Shown here: one piece after another, positions 33,313 to 41,755 of the stretch
How positions within the stretch are numbered: the first letter of the stretch is position 1
How the letters are laid out: every line of letters begins with the position of its first letter
Assembly (NCBI GenBank): GCA_902601455.1
Contig: CACKNC010000009.1
Span: 1 to 48,907 of the forward strand
Direction: 5' to 3'
DNA length: 48,907 bases
Source: an uncultured Alphaproteobacteria bacterium
GTDB taxonomy: Bacteria > Pseudomonadota > Alphaproteobacteria > HIMB59 > GCA-002718135
Translations under genes and position numbers: made by a program
Notes under the pieces: generated by a model
Told to the model about the DNA's origin: nothing
Databases searched by the model: none
What the model saw: only the letters and a program-made list of their open reading frames with translations

Positions 33313-34071
33313 ATGAAATTAATTCATAAATTTAAATCTCCAAATTTTAATAAAAGAATATCTAATAAAATTAATTTGATAATTATTCACTATACTGCAT
33401 TGAAATCAATTAACGAATCAATCGAATATTTATGTGCAAAAAAAAACAGAGTAAGCGCTCATTATCTAATTTCAAAAACTGGAGCAATCTATAATTTAGT
33501 ACCAGAAAATCAAAGAGCTTGGCATGCAGGCGAATCTTACTGGAAAGGTGAAAAAGATATTAACTCTCAATCAATAGGTATAGAGTTAGATTATTTACCT
33601 TTAAAAAATCATAATAAATATACAAAAGAACTTATAAATTCTCTAATAAAACTTTTAAAATTATTAATTAAAAAATATAAAATTAAACCACATAATATTT
33701 TAGGTCATTCAGATGTTGCACCATATAGAAAGATTGATCCTGGCACAAATTTTCCATGGCATATATTTGAAGAAAAAAAAATATCATTTAAAATAAAAAA
33801 ACTCTCAAATGTTAGTGAAATTAAAAATGTATTAAATAATTGGTATAAAAAAAATCAAATCAACTCTAAGGAAAAAAAAATTATTTTTTGGCTTGGATAT
33901 ATTGGGTATGATGTTCGTAATTTAAGAAAAAAATATAAAATAAATCAATTACTTTCAATATATAATAGTAGATATAAAGTTTATAAAAGTAATTTTTATA
34001 ATAAAAAAAATATATTTAACGTTATTGAATTACACTTTTTAAACATAATATTGACTAAGTTAAAAAAATAG
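33313..34071 (+). CDS. N-acetylmuramoyl-L-alanine amidase (AmpD/AmiD type)
   Basis: A 252-residue zinc amidase (Amidase_2 fold) that cleaves the lactyl bond between MurNAc and L-alanine in muropeptides. Zinc ligands are His26 ('IIHYT'), His132 ('GHSDVAP') and Asp142, with catalytic Glu91 ('GIELD') and Lys140 (RKIDPG), which match AmpD. A C-terminal portion (about 160-252) resembles a peptidoglycan-binding-like helical domain. No signal peptide is visible, so it is probably a cytoplasmic recycling enzyme. It precedes rnpB by 13 bp, an arrangement found in other Alphaproteobacteria. Confidence 0.88.
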   Translation: MKLIHKFKSPNFNKRISNKINLIIIHYTALKSINESIEYLCAKKNRVSAHYLISKTGAIYNLVPENQRAWHAGESYWKGEKDINSQSIGIELDYLPLKNHNKYTKELINSLIKLLKLLIKKYKIKPHNILGHSDVAPYRKIDPGTNFPWHIFEEKKISFKIKKLSNVSEIKNVLNNWYKKNQINSKEKKIIFWLGYIGYDVRNLRKKYKINQLLSIYNSRYKVYKSNFYNKKNIFNVIELHFLNIILTKLKK

Positions 34072-34076
34072 ATAAT
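34051..34076 (+). promoter_or_regulatory. Candidate rnpB promoter inside the amidase 3' end
   Basis: TTGACT (34051-34056) and GATAAT (34071-34076) match -35 and -10 boxes well and place a start near 34085, where the RNase P P1 helix begins. The spacer is only 14 bp, which is short, so read-through from the amidase gene is an alternative. Confidence 0.4.
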
Positions 34077-34084
34077 GACTAAAA

Positions 34085-34430
34085 TAGATGATGCGATGAT
34101 CGCTTGTTTAGGCAAGAGGAAAGTCCGGGCTCCTCTGGAAAAAAAACCAGGTAACTCCTGGCAAGTGCGAGCTTAGGGAAAGTGCAACAGAAAATATACC
34201 GCCTACTAATTAGCAGGTAAGGGTGAAAAGGTGAGGTAAGAGCTCACCGCTTTATTGGTAACAATAAAGGCAGTGTAAACCCTTTTTGGAGTAAGGCCAA
34301 ATAGGAATAACAATCAGTTTCCAGCTGCGTTATTCGGGTAGGCCGCTTGAGATAATTGGAAACAATTATCCTAGATTAATGATCATCATTTTACATTGTA
34401 ATTTACAGAACCCGGCTTATGCATCATCTA
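34085..34430 (+). ncRNA. rnpB: RNase P RNA (bacterial class A)
   Basis: The catalytic RNA that removes 5' leaders from pre-tRNA. The ends form a perfect 10-bp P1 helix (TAGATGATGC at 34085-34094 with GCATCATCTA at 34421-34430). Hallmark conserved regions are present: GAGGAAAGTCCGGGCTCC near 34116-34133, the AGGGTGAAAAGGTG segment near 34218, and ACAGAACCCGGCTTA near 34405-34419, which closes the P4 helix. Length of 346 nt is typical. It lies between the amidase and mraZ, as in many alphaproteobacterial genomes. Confidence 0.95.
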
Positions 34431-34478
34431 TAAAATTTAATAGAACAAAATAGCAACAAACTATATTTTTTAGAGTTA

Positions 34479-34523
34479 TCCCATTGACGACCATATAATC
34501 CCATGATAACCCAAAAAATACCA
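34479..34523 (-). promoter_or_regulatory. Five phased MraZ-type boxes over the mraZ promoter
   Basis: Read on the minus strand, five pentamers TGGNN recur every 10 bp exactly: TGGTA (34519-34523), TGGGT (34509-34513), TGGGA (34499-34503), TGGTC (34489-34493) and TGGGA (34479-34483). Known MraZ sites are TGGGN repeats with 5-nt spacers, the same 10-bp period. A perfect -10 box TATAAT (34494-34499) lies inside the array, and the first box overlaps the mraZ start codon. Binding would block promoter and start, so autorepression is likely. Confidence 0.75.
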
Positions 34524-34987
34524 TGGATTTATTCGTTTCAACATTCTTTAATAAAATTGATAAAAAAGGAAGAGTTTCGCTCCCCTCTATATTTAGAAGT
34601 TCACTTCCAAAAGATCATAAAAACCAAATTATTTTACTTAAATCTCTAAAAAACAAAGCGATTGAGGGATTGAGTGTTCTTAGGGTTAAAGAAATAGCAA
34701 CGAGAATAAATAATTTAGATTTTTTCTCAGACGAACATGATGATTTTACAACTTCAATATTTTCAGAAATGCTTCCAACAAATCTTGATAAAGAAGGAAG
34801 ATTTTTATTACCTGAAAATTTAAAAAATTTTGCATCAATAAAAAACGAAGTTGCATTTATTGGTCAAGGTTATTTTTTTCAGATTGTAAACCCAGCAACT
34901 GCACAAGAACTACAACAAAGATCAAGAAAACGTATAAATGTTAACAAAAAAACTTTAAGCAAAATTTTAGGTGGTACAGATGAATAA
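34523..34987 (+). CDS. mraZ: Transcriptional regulator MraZ
   Basis: A 154-residue protein with the two tandem SpoVT-AbrB-like half domains of MraZ: 'NKIDKKGRVSLPSIFR' (about residues 10-25) and 'NLDKEGRFLLPENLKNF' (about 87-103), each with the conserved DxxGR. MraZ forms a ring-shaped oligomer that binds TGGG-type repeats upstream of its own gene and represses the dcw operon. The required boxes are directly upstream here. No Shine-Dalgarno is seen before the ATG. Its stop overlaps the rsmH start. Confidence 0.95.
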   Translation: MDLFVSTFFNKIDKKGRVSLPSIFRSSLPKDHKNQIILLKSLKNKAIEGLSVLRVKEIATRINNLDFFSDEHDDFTTSIFSEMLPTNLDKEGRFLLPENLKNFASIKNEVAFIGQGYFFQIVNPATAQELQQRSRKRINVNKKTLSKILGGTDE

Positions 34988-35915
34988 CAATCATGTACCA
35001 GTAATGCTAGAGGAAGTAATATCTTTTGTACCAGTTAATAAAAAAATTAATATAATTGATGCTACCTTTGGAGGTGGAGGTTATTCAAAAGCTATACTTA
35101 ATAAATTTCAAATTAATAAGTTAATTGCTATTGATAGAGACCCTATATCACGAGTTTTTTTCGAAGAATTAAATAAAGATTTTGATAATTTAATTCTTTT
35201 TAATGAAAAATTTAGTAAAATTGATGAAGTATTGAAAAAATCAGAAAATTCTAAAGACAAATTTGATGTAATTATATTTGATCTAGGTGTAAGCTCAAAT
35301 CAAATCGATGATCCTGAGAGAGGCTTTTCTTTTCAAAAAAAAGGACCCTTAGATATGAAGATGGGTTCCTCCAATTTAAATGCATTTGAAGTAATCAATT
35401 CCTTTGATGAAAAAAAACTTGCAGATATTATTTTTGAATTTGGTGAAGAAAAATTTTCTAGAAGAATAGCTAGAAATATAGTTATAAATAGAACTAAAAA
35501 ATCTATTGAAAATACTCTAGAATTATCAGAAATTATTAAGAAATCAGTTCCACTCTCTAATTCTTATAAAAAAATTCACCCAGCAACTAAAACCTTTCAG
35601 GCACTTAGAATATTTATAAATGATGAATTGAATGAATTGAAAATAGCTCTAGAAAAATCTGAAGATCTTTTGGCAAAAGATGGTTTGCTAATAATAGTTT
35701 CTTTCCAAAGTCTAGAAGATAGAATTGTGAAAGATTTTTTTAACCACAAAAGTGGTAAACGATGGCGTTCCTCCCGCCACCTCCCGGACTTAGCTGATCT
35801 TGGTCCTATAACCTTAAAGATAATCACCAAAAAACCTTTAAGACCAAAGGATTTTGAGATTAATAATAATCCAAGATCTAGATCAGCTAAGCTTCGGGTG
35901 GCACAAAAAAAATAA
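34980..35915 (+). CDS. rsmH: 16S rRNA (cytosine-1402-N4)-methyltransferase
   Basis: An S-adenosylmethionine-dependent methyltransferase (formerly MraW) that modifies C1402 in the ribosomal P site. The SAM-binding 'DATFGGGGYSKAIL', 'FDLGVSSNQIDDPERGFSF' and the C-terminal 'SLEDRIVK' are present. I prefer the ATG at 34980, giving 311 residues, because AGGTGG lies five bases upstream; an in-frame GTG at 34971 would add three residues (M-V-Q). It overlaps mraZ by 8 bp. Confidence 0.95.
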   Translation: MNNNHVPVMLEEVISFVPVNKKINIIDATFGGGGYSKAILNKFQINKLIAIDRDPISRVFFEELNKDFDNLILFNEKFSKIDEVLKKSENSKDKFDVIIFDLGVSSNQIDDPERGFSFQKKGPLDMKMGSSNLNAFEVINSFDEKKLADIIFEFGEEKFSRRIARNIVINRTKKSIENTLELSEIIKKSVPLSNSYKKIHPATKTFQALRIFINDELNELKIALEKSEDLLAKDGLLIIVSFQSLEDRIVKDFFNHKSGKRWRSSRHLPDLADLGPITLKIITKKPLRPKDFEINNNPRSRSAKLRVAQKK

Positions 35916-35918
35916 AAT

Positions 35919-36233
35919 ATGAGATACTCAAAACAAATTGTATTTTTTCTTTTCATAAATTTTATAGTTGTTTTTTTATCTATTTTTACAGGTAATTTAA
36001 CAAGAAATCTTGAAGTTTCTAATAACCAAATACAACAAAATATTGAAAGCGAAAAAGAACAATTGCAAATAAACCAAATAGAATTCTCTTTTTATAATAA
36101 TCTAAATTATTTAGAAAAACTTCATAATATTTATTTTTCTTTTACAGAAGATCATCCTGAAAAAAAAATTGTTTCACTCTCTGATATTGTTGACGATAAT
36201 CAGAAGAGAGTTATTTTGGTAAAAATTAAATAA
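35919..36233 (+). CDS. ftsL: Cell division protein FtsL (small bitopic protein)
   Basis: A 104-residue protein with a short cytoplasmic start, one membrane segment (about residues 7-27) and a periplasmic region with coiled-coil character ('NNQIQQNIESEKEQLQINQIE' type, start 'NNQIQQNIES'). Size, topology and position between rsmH and ftsI identify it as FtsL, which joins FtsB and FtsQ to activate FtsWI. Sequence similarity alone is weak, as is usual for FtsL. Confidence 0.75.
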   Translation: MRYSKQIVFFLFINFIVVFLSIFTGNLTRNLEVSNNQIQQNIESEKEQLQINQIEFSFYNNLNYLEKLHNIYFSFTEDHPEKKIVSLSDIVDDNQKRVILVKIK

Positions 36234-36234
36234 C

Positions 36235-37890
36235 GTGTTTAATAATAAACCTATTTTATTTGATTCTGATTCTTTAAAAAATTTTCATAAACGAATTTTT
36301 TTTTCAGTTTTGGTATTTACTTTTTGTTTTTGCTCTGCATTTTATAGAATAAGTTATATTTCTATATCAAGTTATTTTGATGATACTTCAAAATTTTCAA
36401 CTAAAAAAAATTATAATAGAGGTAATATATACGACAGAAATGGGCTAGTTTTAGCTGCTACAGTAGAATCAAAATCTCTATATGCTGAAGCTAATAAATT
36501 AAAAAATACTGTTTCATTATCTAAAAAATTGGAAAAAATTTTAAATATAGATAAAAAAATTATAGAAAGTAAATTATCAAGTAAAAAAAATTTTATATAT
36601 TTAAAAAGAAATATAACTCCTTTAGAGCATCAAAAAATTATTGATTTAGGTGAAATACACTTGAAATTTGAAAACGAAAAAAAAAGATTGTATCCTTATG
36701 AAAATAATGTTTCGCATTTAGTTGGTTTTGTAGATATTGATCAAAATGGCCAAAGAGGCATCGAAAGATTTTATGATAAACCTCTATTATCTTCAAATGA
36801 TATTTTTCTTTCTATTGATATAAATCTCCAACAATCGATAAGGAGTAATTTAGTAAACACTATAAATTATTATGAAGCTGAGTCAGGTTTAGCATTAGTT
36901 TTAGATATTTCAAATGGAGAAATTTTATCATCTGTAAGTTATCCAGATTTTAATCCAAATATTAAAAACTTTAGTAAAAAAAATTTAATCAACCGCGTAC
37001 TCCAATCTAACTATGAAATGGGTTCAACTTTCAAACCGTTAACTGCTGCTAACGCTTTTGACTATAATGTTATTGATTCAAACATGATTTTTGACATTAA
37101 AAAAAGTATAAAAGGTGTAAAAGATCATGATAGTTATAAAGAAGATGGGCTTTATGATGTTGAAAAAATTGTAGTTGAGTCATCCAATATTGGTACTGCT
37201 CAAATAGCTTTAAAAATAGGAAAAAATTCTCAAAAAGAATTTTTGAAAAAATTAGGTTTCTTTGAAAAAATAAATGTTGAATCTTTAGAAGTAGAAAAGC
37301 CACTTGCAAATCCAAATAATTGGGGATTACACGAAACAACAAGAATTGGCTTTGGTCATAGCTTTTCAATTACTCCTTTACACTTAGTAAAAGCTTACGC
37401 TACTTTGGCAAATAAAGGATACACAGTGAATCCAACTTTTGTTTTAGATAAAAAAATTAAAACACAAAATAATATTTTGTTGAAAAAAGAAACGTCTGGT
37501 TATTTTTTAAATTTATTAAATGCAGTAATTACAAAGACAAAATTTACAGGCCCTAGAGTAAAAATTGATGGATATATGATAGGAGGCAAAACAGGAACTT
37601 CTGAGTTGTTAAATCCTAAAGGGGGTTACTACAAGGATAGAAATATGACATCATTTATTGGGGTTTTTCCTATTAATAATCCACGCTATATTATCTACAC
37701 AGCTATTGAATATCCAAAAAAACCAGAAAATTCTAAACAAAGAATGACTGGTGCAGTTGTAAATGCACCGCTTGTTAAAAAAATTATTTTAGAAATGATT
37801 AAGATTTTAAATATTCCCCCTTTTGAGAAAAATAATCTTCTTAAAGCAGACATAAAAAAATTATATAAAACCAAATATGCTTTTCTGTGA
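36235..37890 (+). CDS. ftsI: Division transpeptidase FtsI (PBP3)
   Basis: A 551-residue class B penicillin-binding protein that cross-links septal peptidoglycan. One membrane anchor lies at about residues 19-40. The pedestal domain starts 'RGNIYDRNGLVLA'. The transpeptidase triad is complete: STFK with Ser264, SSN at 316-318 and KTGT at 452-455. Translation starts at GTG (36235), one base after the ftsL stop. Its end overlaps murE by 14 bp. Confidence 0.95.
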   Translation: MFNNKPILFDSDSLKNFHKRIFFSVLVFTFCFCSAFYRISYISISSYFDDTSKFSTKKNYNRGNIYDRNGLVLAATVESKSLYAEANKLKNTVSLSKKLEKILNIDKKIIESKLSSKKNFIYLKRNITPLEHQKIIDLGEIHLKFENEKKRLYPYENNVSHLVGFVDIDQNGQRGIERFYDKPLLSSNDIFLSIDINLQQSIRSNLVNTINYYEAESGLALVLDISNGEILSSVSYPDFNPNIKNFSKKNLINRVLQSNYEMGSTFKPLTAANAFDYNVIDSNMIFDIKKSIKGVKDHDSYKEDGLYDVEKIVVESSNIGTAQIALKIGKNSQKEFLKKLGFFEKINVESLEVEKPLANPNNWGLHETTRIGFGHSFSITPLHLVKAYATLANKGYTVNPTFVLDKKIKTQNNILLKKETSGYFLNLLNAVITKTKFTGPRVKIDGYMIGGKTGTSELLNPKGGYYKDRNMTSFIGVFPINNPRYIIYTAIEYPKKPENSKQRMTGAVVNAPLVKKIILEMIKILNIPPFEKNNLLKADIKKLYKTKYAFL

Positions 37891-39289
37891 TATTCAAAAA
37901 ATATGTATTAATGCTAAAATTGTAGGTAAACTAAGTAAAAAAAAAATAAAATTTATTACAGATCATTCGAAAGAAGTTAGCTCAAACACTCTTTTAGTTA
38001 TTAACAAAGAAAAAAATTTTAAAAAAAAATACTTAAAAGATGCAATTTCTAATGGTTTAAATACAATTTTAACCAACATATATTTTAAAAATATATCAAT
38101 CACACAAGTTATTGTAGAAGATCTTAAAAGTGAAGTTAACAAATTACTTAATGTTCGACAACCTTTTAGTCCAAAAAAATCTATTGCAATAACTGGTACT
38201 AATGGAAAAACTTCAGTTTCATTTTATCTTGCACAAATTTGTAAAATAAATAATTTTAAAACAAAGATATCAGGAACTATTGGATATTATAAAAATTATA
38301 AAAAAATAAGAGAGGCATCTTTAACAACTCCAAGTAATTTAGAATTATATCAGTTTGCATATTCAAGTAGAAAAAATGATAATATTTTTATATCTGAGGC
38401 ATCAAGTCATGGTTTGCAACAAGGTAGATATCATAATTTAAAAATAGATATTGCAGCTATTACTAATCTTTCACGTGATCATTTAGATTATCACAAGACT
38501 TTTAAAAATTACATGCAGAGTAAGTTATTATTATTTTCTAAGTTTCTTAATAATCGCGGTACAGCAATTATTAACTCTCGATTAAAAAATTACAAAAATT
38601 TCTTATCTGAAGTAAAGTCAAGAAATTTAAAAATAATTATATTTGGTTCAAAGGATGTTTTTTTTGAACAAAAAAAATATTTAAAATTACATATTTATAA
38701 AAAAATTTACAATATAAAAAATTTGAACATGAATAAAATTCAAATGGAAAATTTAGAATGTAGTATTGCTTGTGCTCTAGCCATTAAAATTAGTCCAAAA
38801 AAAATAATTGAAAGTTTGGAAAAATTAAGATCTGCACCAGGAAGATTTGAAGAAATAAATTATAAAAATAAATCTTCAAAAATTATTATTGATTATGCTC
38901 ATACCCCTGATGCGCTTCAGATTTTACTAGAGACATATTCAAGCAACTTATTTAAACCATCATTAGTATTTGGATGTGGTGGCGAACGAGATAAAGGTAA
39001 AAGAAAAAAAATGGCATTAATTGCAAATAAATATGCTGAAAGAGTTTACATAACTGATGATAATCCTAGAAACGAAAATCCAAGTTTGATAAGAAAAACT
39101 CTTAAAAAATATTGCTCTAAAGCTAAAGATATTCCTAATAGACGTCAAGCTATACATACTGCAATCTCAGAGATAAATAAAAATGATATTTTGATAATTG
39201 CTGGTAAAGGTCATGAAAAATTTCAAATTATAAAAAATAAAAATTACTTATTTGATGATTATAAAATAGCAAAGAATTTTATAAAATAA
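37877..39289 (+). CDS. murE: UDP-MurNAc-L-Ala-D-Glu: meso-diaminopimelate ligase
   Basis: A 470-residue Mur ligase adding the third stem-peptide residue. ATP-binding 'ITGTNGKTSVSF' is in the central domain; 'NLSRDHLDYH' carries the carbamylated-lysine region context; and the C-terminal 'TDDNPRNENP' matches the DNPR signature that selects meso-diaminopimelate over lysine. The gene overlaps ftsI by 14 bp and murF begins 2 bp after its stop. Confidence 0.95.
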   Translation: MLFCDIQKICINAKIVGKLSKKKIKFITDHSKEVSSNTLLVINKEKNFKKKYLKDAISNGLNTILTNIYFKNISITQVIVEDLKSEVNKLLNVRQPFSPKKSIAITGTNGKTSVSFYLAQICKINNFKTKISGTIGYYKNYKKIREASLTTPSNLELYQFAYSSRKNDNIFISEASSHGLQQGRYHNLKIDIAAITNLSRDHLDYHKTFKNYMQSKLLLFSKFLNNRGTAIINSRLKNYKNFLSEVKSRNLKIIIFGSKDVFFEQKKYLKLHIYKKIYNIKNLNMNKIQMENLECSIACALAIKISPKKIIESLEKLRSAPGRFEEINYKNKSSKIIIDYAHTPDALQILLETYSSNLFKPSLVFGCGGERDKGKRKKMALIANKYAERVYITDDNPRNENPSLIRKTLKKYCSKAKDIPNRRQAIHTAISEINKNDILIIAGKGHEKFQIIKNKNYLFDDYKIAKNFIK

Positions 39290-39291
39290 CT

Positions 39292-40674
39292 ATGAATCTA
39301 AAAGATAAAATATCAAAATTTATAATTGAAAATTCTAATAAGATTAAAATAAATAGTAAAGATATAAAAAAAAATGATATTTTTATAGCTTTAAGAGGAA
39401 AAAAATATCATGGGAATAGATTTATTAACGATGCTTTTTCTGCCGGAGCAAAATATTGTGTCACAGATAAAAAAGACATTCCTTTAAATACAAAAGAAAA
39501 CTTACTTCATGTAGATGATATATTTAATTTTTTGAAAAATATATCAATAAAGAAAAGATTATTATTTTCAGGAGAAGTTATTGGTATCACTGGAAGTGCT
39601 GGGAAAACTTCATTAAAGGAATATTTAAAATTTTTTTTAGAGAAAAAGTACAAAGTTTCTGCTTCAATTAAAAGTTATAACAATCAACTAGGGGTAATTA
39701 TTTCAATTTTAAATATTAATATTAATTCAAAATATGCAATTTTTGAAATTGGTACAAATAATTTTTATGAAGTAAGAGACTTAACAAATTTAGTCAAACC
39801 ATCTCAAATGTTTATAACAAATATATTATCTACCCATTTAGAAAATTTTAAAAATAAAAAAAATATTGCTATCGAGAAATCTGATATTTTTAATAAAAAT
39901 TATAATTCGAATGCTAAGATTTTATACTTTCAAATGAAAACAAATGAAGAAAAAATTATAAATAATTTTGCAATTAGACAAAAATTAAAAAGAATTATTA
40001 AGATAGGAAGATTTGGTCAAGAAAGTTACGTTAAAAGTATAAAAGAAAATTCATCAAAAAATCAAATAGATTTAAAAATATTAAATAAAAATTTTTCTTT
40101 TTTTATAAAAAAATTTGAAGACAGCCACATAAGTAATTTGTTATTTGTCCTTACTTTTTTCGTTATAAATAAAATCGATACAAATATAATATTCAAAAAC
40201 ATTAACAAACGCCCACTTGTTCAGGGAAGAGGTAGTATTCATAAAATTCTTATTAACGGAGTCGCTATAGAACTAATTGATCAATCTTATAACGCAAATC
40301 CTGAAACAATGATCCAAAGTATTATAAATTTTTCAAAAATAAAAAAGAAGGGAGTAAAAAAAATATTAATATTAGGTGACATGAATGAACTTGGGTTAAA
40401 TAAAGTGAATTTTCATCTCGACGTATTAAAAGAAACCAATAAACATTCGTTTGATATTATTATTTTGTCTGGCGACTTGTTTAAAAAAGCTTTAAAAAAG
40501 TCACCTAATTCTAAAGTTAAATATATTTACAGAAACACTAGTAAAGGAATTATGAGTTATCTTAATAATAATCTCCATAAAAAAGCCATGATAATGGCTA
40601 AATGTTCAAATTTAACAGAAGTAAATAAATTTGTTAAATTAATAAAGAAAAATTCGAAAGATAAAATTGTTTAA
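39292..40674 (+). CDS. murF: UDP-MurNAc-tripeptide: D-Ala-D-Ala ligase
   Basis: A 460-residue Mur ligase that adds the D-Ala-D-Ala dipeptide to complete the UDP-MurNAc pentapeptide. The P-loop is 'ITGSAGKTSLKEYL', and 'YNNQLGV', 'FEIGTNNFYE', 'ILSTHLENF' and 'DQSYNANPETM' are all family-diagnostic. It is Lys- and Asn-rich even for this window. Its last 8 bp overlap the mraY start. Confidence 0.94.
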   Translation: MNLKDKISKFIIENSNKIKINSKDIKKNDIFIALRGKKYHGNRFINDAFSAGAKYCVTDKKDIPLNTKENLLHVDDIFNFLKNISIKKRLLFSGEVIGITGSAGKTSLKEYLKFFLEKKYKVSASIKSYNNQLGVIISILNININSKYAIFEIGTNNFYEVRDLTNLVKPSQMFITNILSTHLENFKNKKNIAIEKSDIFNKNYNSNAKILYFQMKTNEEKIINNFAIRQKLKRIIKIGRFGQESYVKSIKENSSKNQIDLKILNKNFSFFIKKFEDSHISNLLFVLTFFVINKIDTNIIFKNINKRPLVQGRGSIHKILINGVAIELIDQSYNANPETMIQSIINFSKIKKKGVKKILILGDMNELGLNKVNFHLDVLKETNKHSFDIIILSGDLFKKALKKSPNSKVKYIYRNTSKGIMSYLNNNLHKKAMIMAKCSNLTEVNKFVKLIKKNSKDKIV

Positions 40675-41755
40675 AATATTAGCTCAAGAATTAGTTAGTC
40701 AATATAGTTTTCTAAACTTATTCAATTTCATTACATTTCGTACAGGCGCATCTATTTTAACTTCATTGTTTTTATCATTAATTTTTGGACAATTTTTAAT
40801 TGATAAACTTTCAAAGATACAGCCTTATGGTCAACCTATAAGAGATGATGGTCCTGAAACTCATATAATTGCAAAAGCAGGAACACCTACAATGGGAGGT
40901 GTATTAATAATAATCAGTGTGTTTTTTTCATCAATCTTATGGGGTGATTTAGAAAATAGTTTTATGTGGACAGGATTATTAGCACTAGTTACTTTTGGCT
41001 TAATTGGAATTATTGATGATTATAAAAAAATTAAATCAAACTCAAGCAATGGGTTAAAAGCAATTACGAGAATAATTTTTCAAATAATTTGCGCATTAAT
41101 TATTTCTTTAATTATTATGAAAATTCTAGATAATAAAATAGATACAACAATAGCATTTCCTTTCTTTAAAAATTTAATAATTAATTTTGGATATTTTTTT
41201 ATACTAATTTCATTATTCATTTTAGTTGGCTCAGCTAATGCTGTTAATTTAACAGACGGTTTAGATGGATTGGCGATTGTACCTGTTATGATCGTAGCTA
41301 TGACTTTTGCTTTTATATCTTATGTTTCAGGTAATTTTGTTTTTTCAGATTATTTATTAATACATTATATTCCTGGGACAGGTGAATTATCAGTTTTATG
41401 TGGAGCTTTAATTGGATCAGCACTAGGTTTTTTATGGTATAATGCACCACCTGCAAAAGTATTTATGGGTGATACAGGGTCCTTGGCATTAGGAGCAACT
41501 TTAGGATCTATTGCATTAATGGTTAAACATGAAATTGTTTTAGCAATTGCGGGAGGTTTGTTTGTTCTAGAAACTATGTCAGTTGTTATACAGGTTATTA
41601 GTTTTAAACTTACTGGTAAAAGAGTATTTAGAATGGCGCCATTACATCATCATTATGAAAAAAAAGGATGGGCTGAGTCAACAATTGTAATAAGGTTTTG
41701 GATTATTACTTTTGTGCTAGCTCTTTTGAGTCTCGCTACACTAAAGATAAGATAA
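40667..41755 (+). CDS. mraY: Phospho-N-acetylmuramoyl-pentapeptide-transferase
   Basis: A 362-residue polytopic membrane enzyme with about ten membrane segments. It transfers phospho-MurNAc-pentapeptide from UDP to undecaprenyl phosphate, making lipid I. Signature motifs are 'DDGPETHIIAKAGTPTMGG' near residue 57, 'GIIDDYKKIK', 'NLTDGLDGLA' and 'APLHHHYEKKGW'. The start codon is TTG (40667), overlapping the murF stop by 8 bp; the length fits that start. Confidence 0.96.
   Translation: MFKILAQELVSQYSFLNLFNFITFRTGASILTSLFLSLIFGQFLIDKLSKIQPYGQPIRDDGPETHIIAKAGTPTMGGVLIIISVFFSSILWGDLENSFMWTGLLALVTFGLIGIIDDYKKIKSNSSNGLKAITRIIFQIICALIISLIIMKILDNKIDTTIAFPFFKNLIINFGYFFILISLFILVGSANAVNLTDGLDGLAIVPVMIVAMTFAFISYVSGNFVFSDYLLIHYIPGTGELSVLCGALIGSALGFLWYNAPPAKVFMGDTGSLALGATLGSIALMVKHEIVLAIAGGLFVLETMSVVIQVISFKLTGKRVFRMAPLHHHYEKKGWAESTIVIRFWIITFVLALLSLATLKIR

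Noticed and set aside
35597..35956. A 119-codon minus-strand open frame over the end of rsmH
   Set aside because: Lies wholly antisense to conserved rsmH residues and the ftsL start; product matches nothing known.
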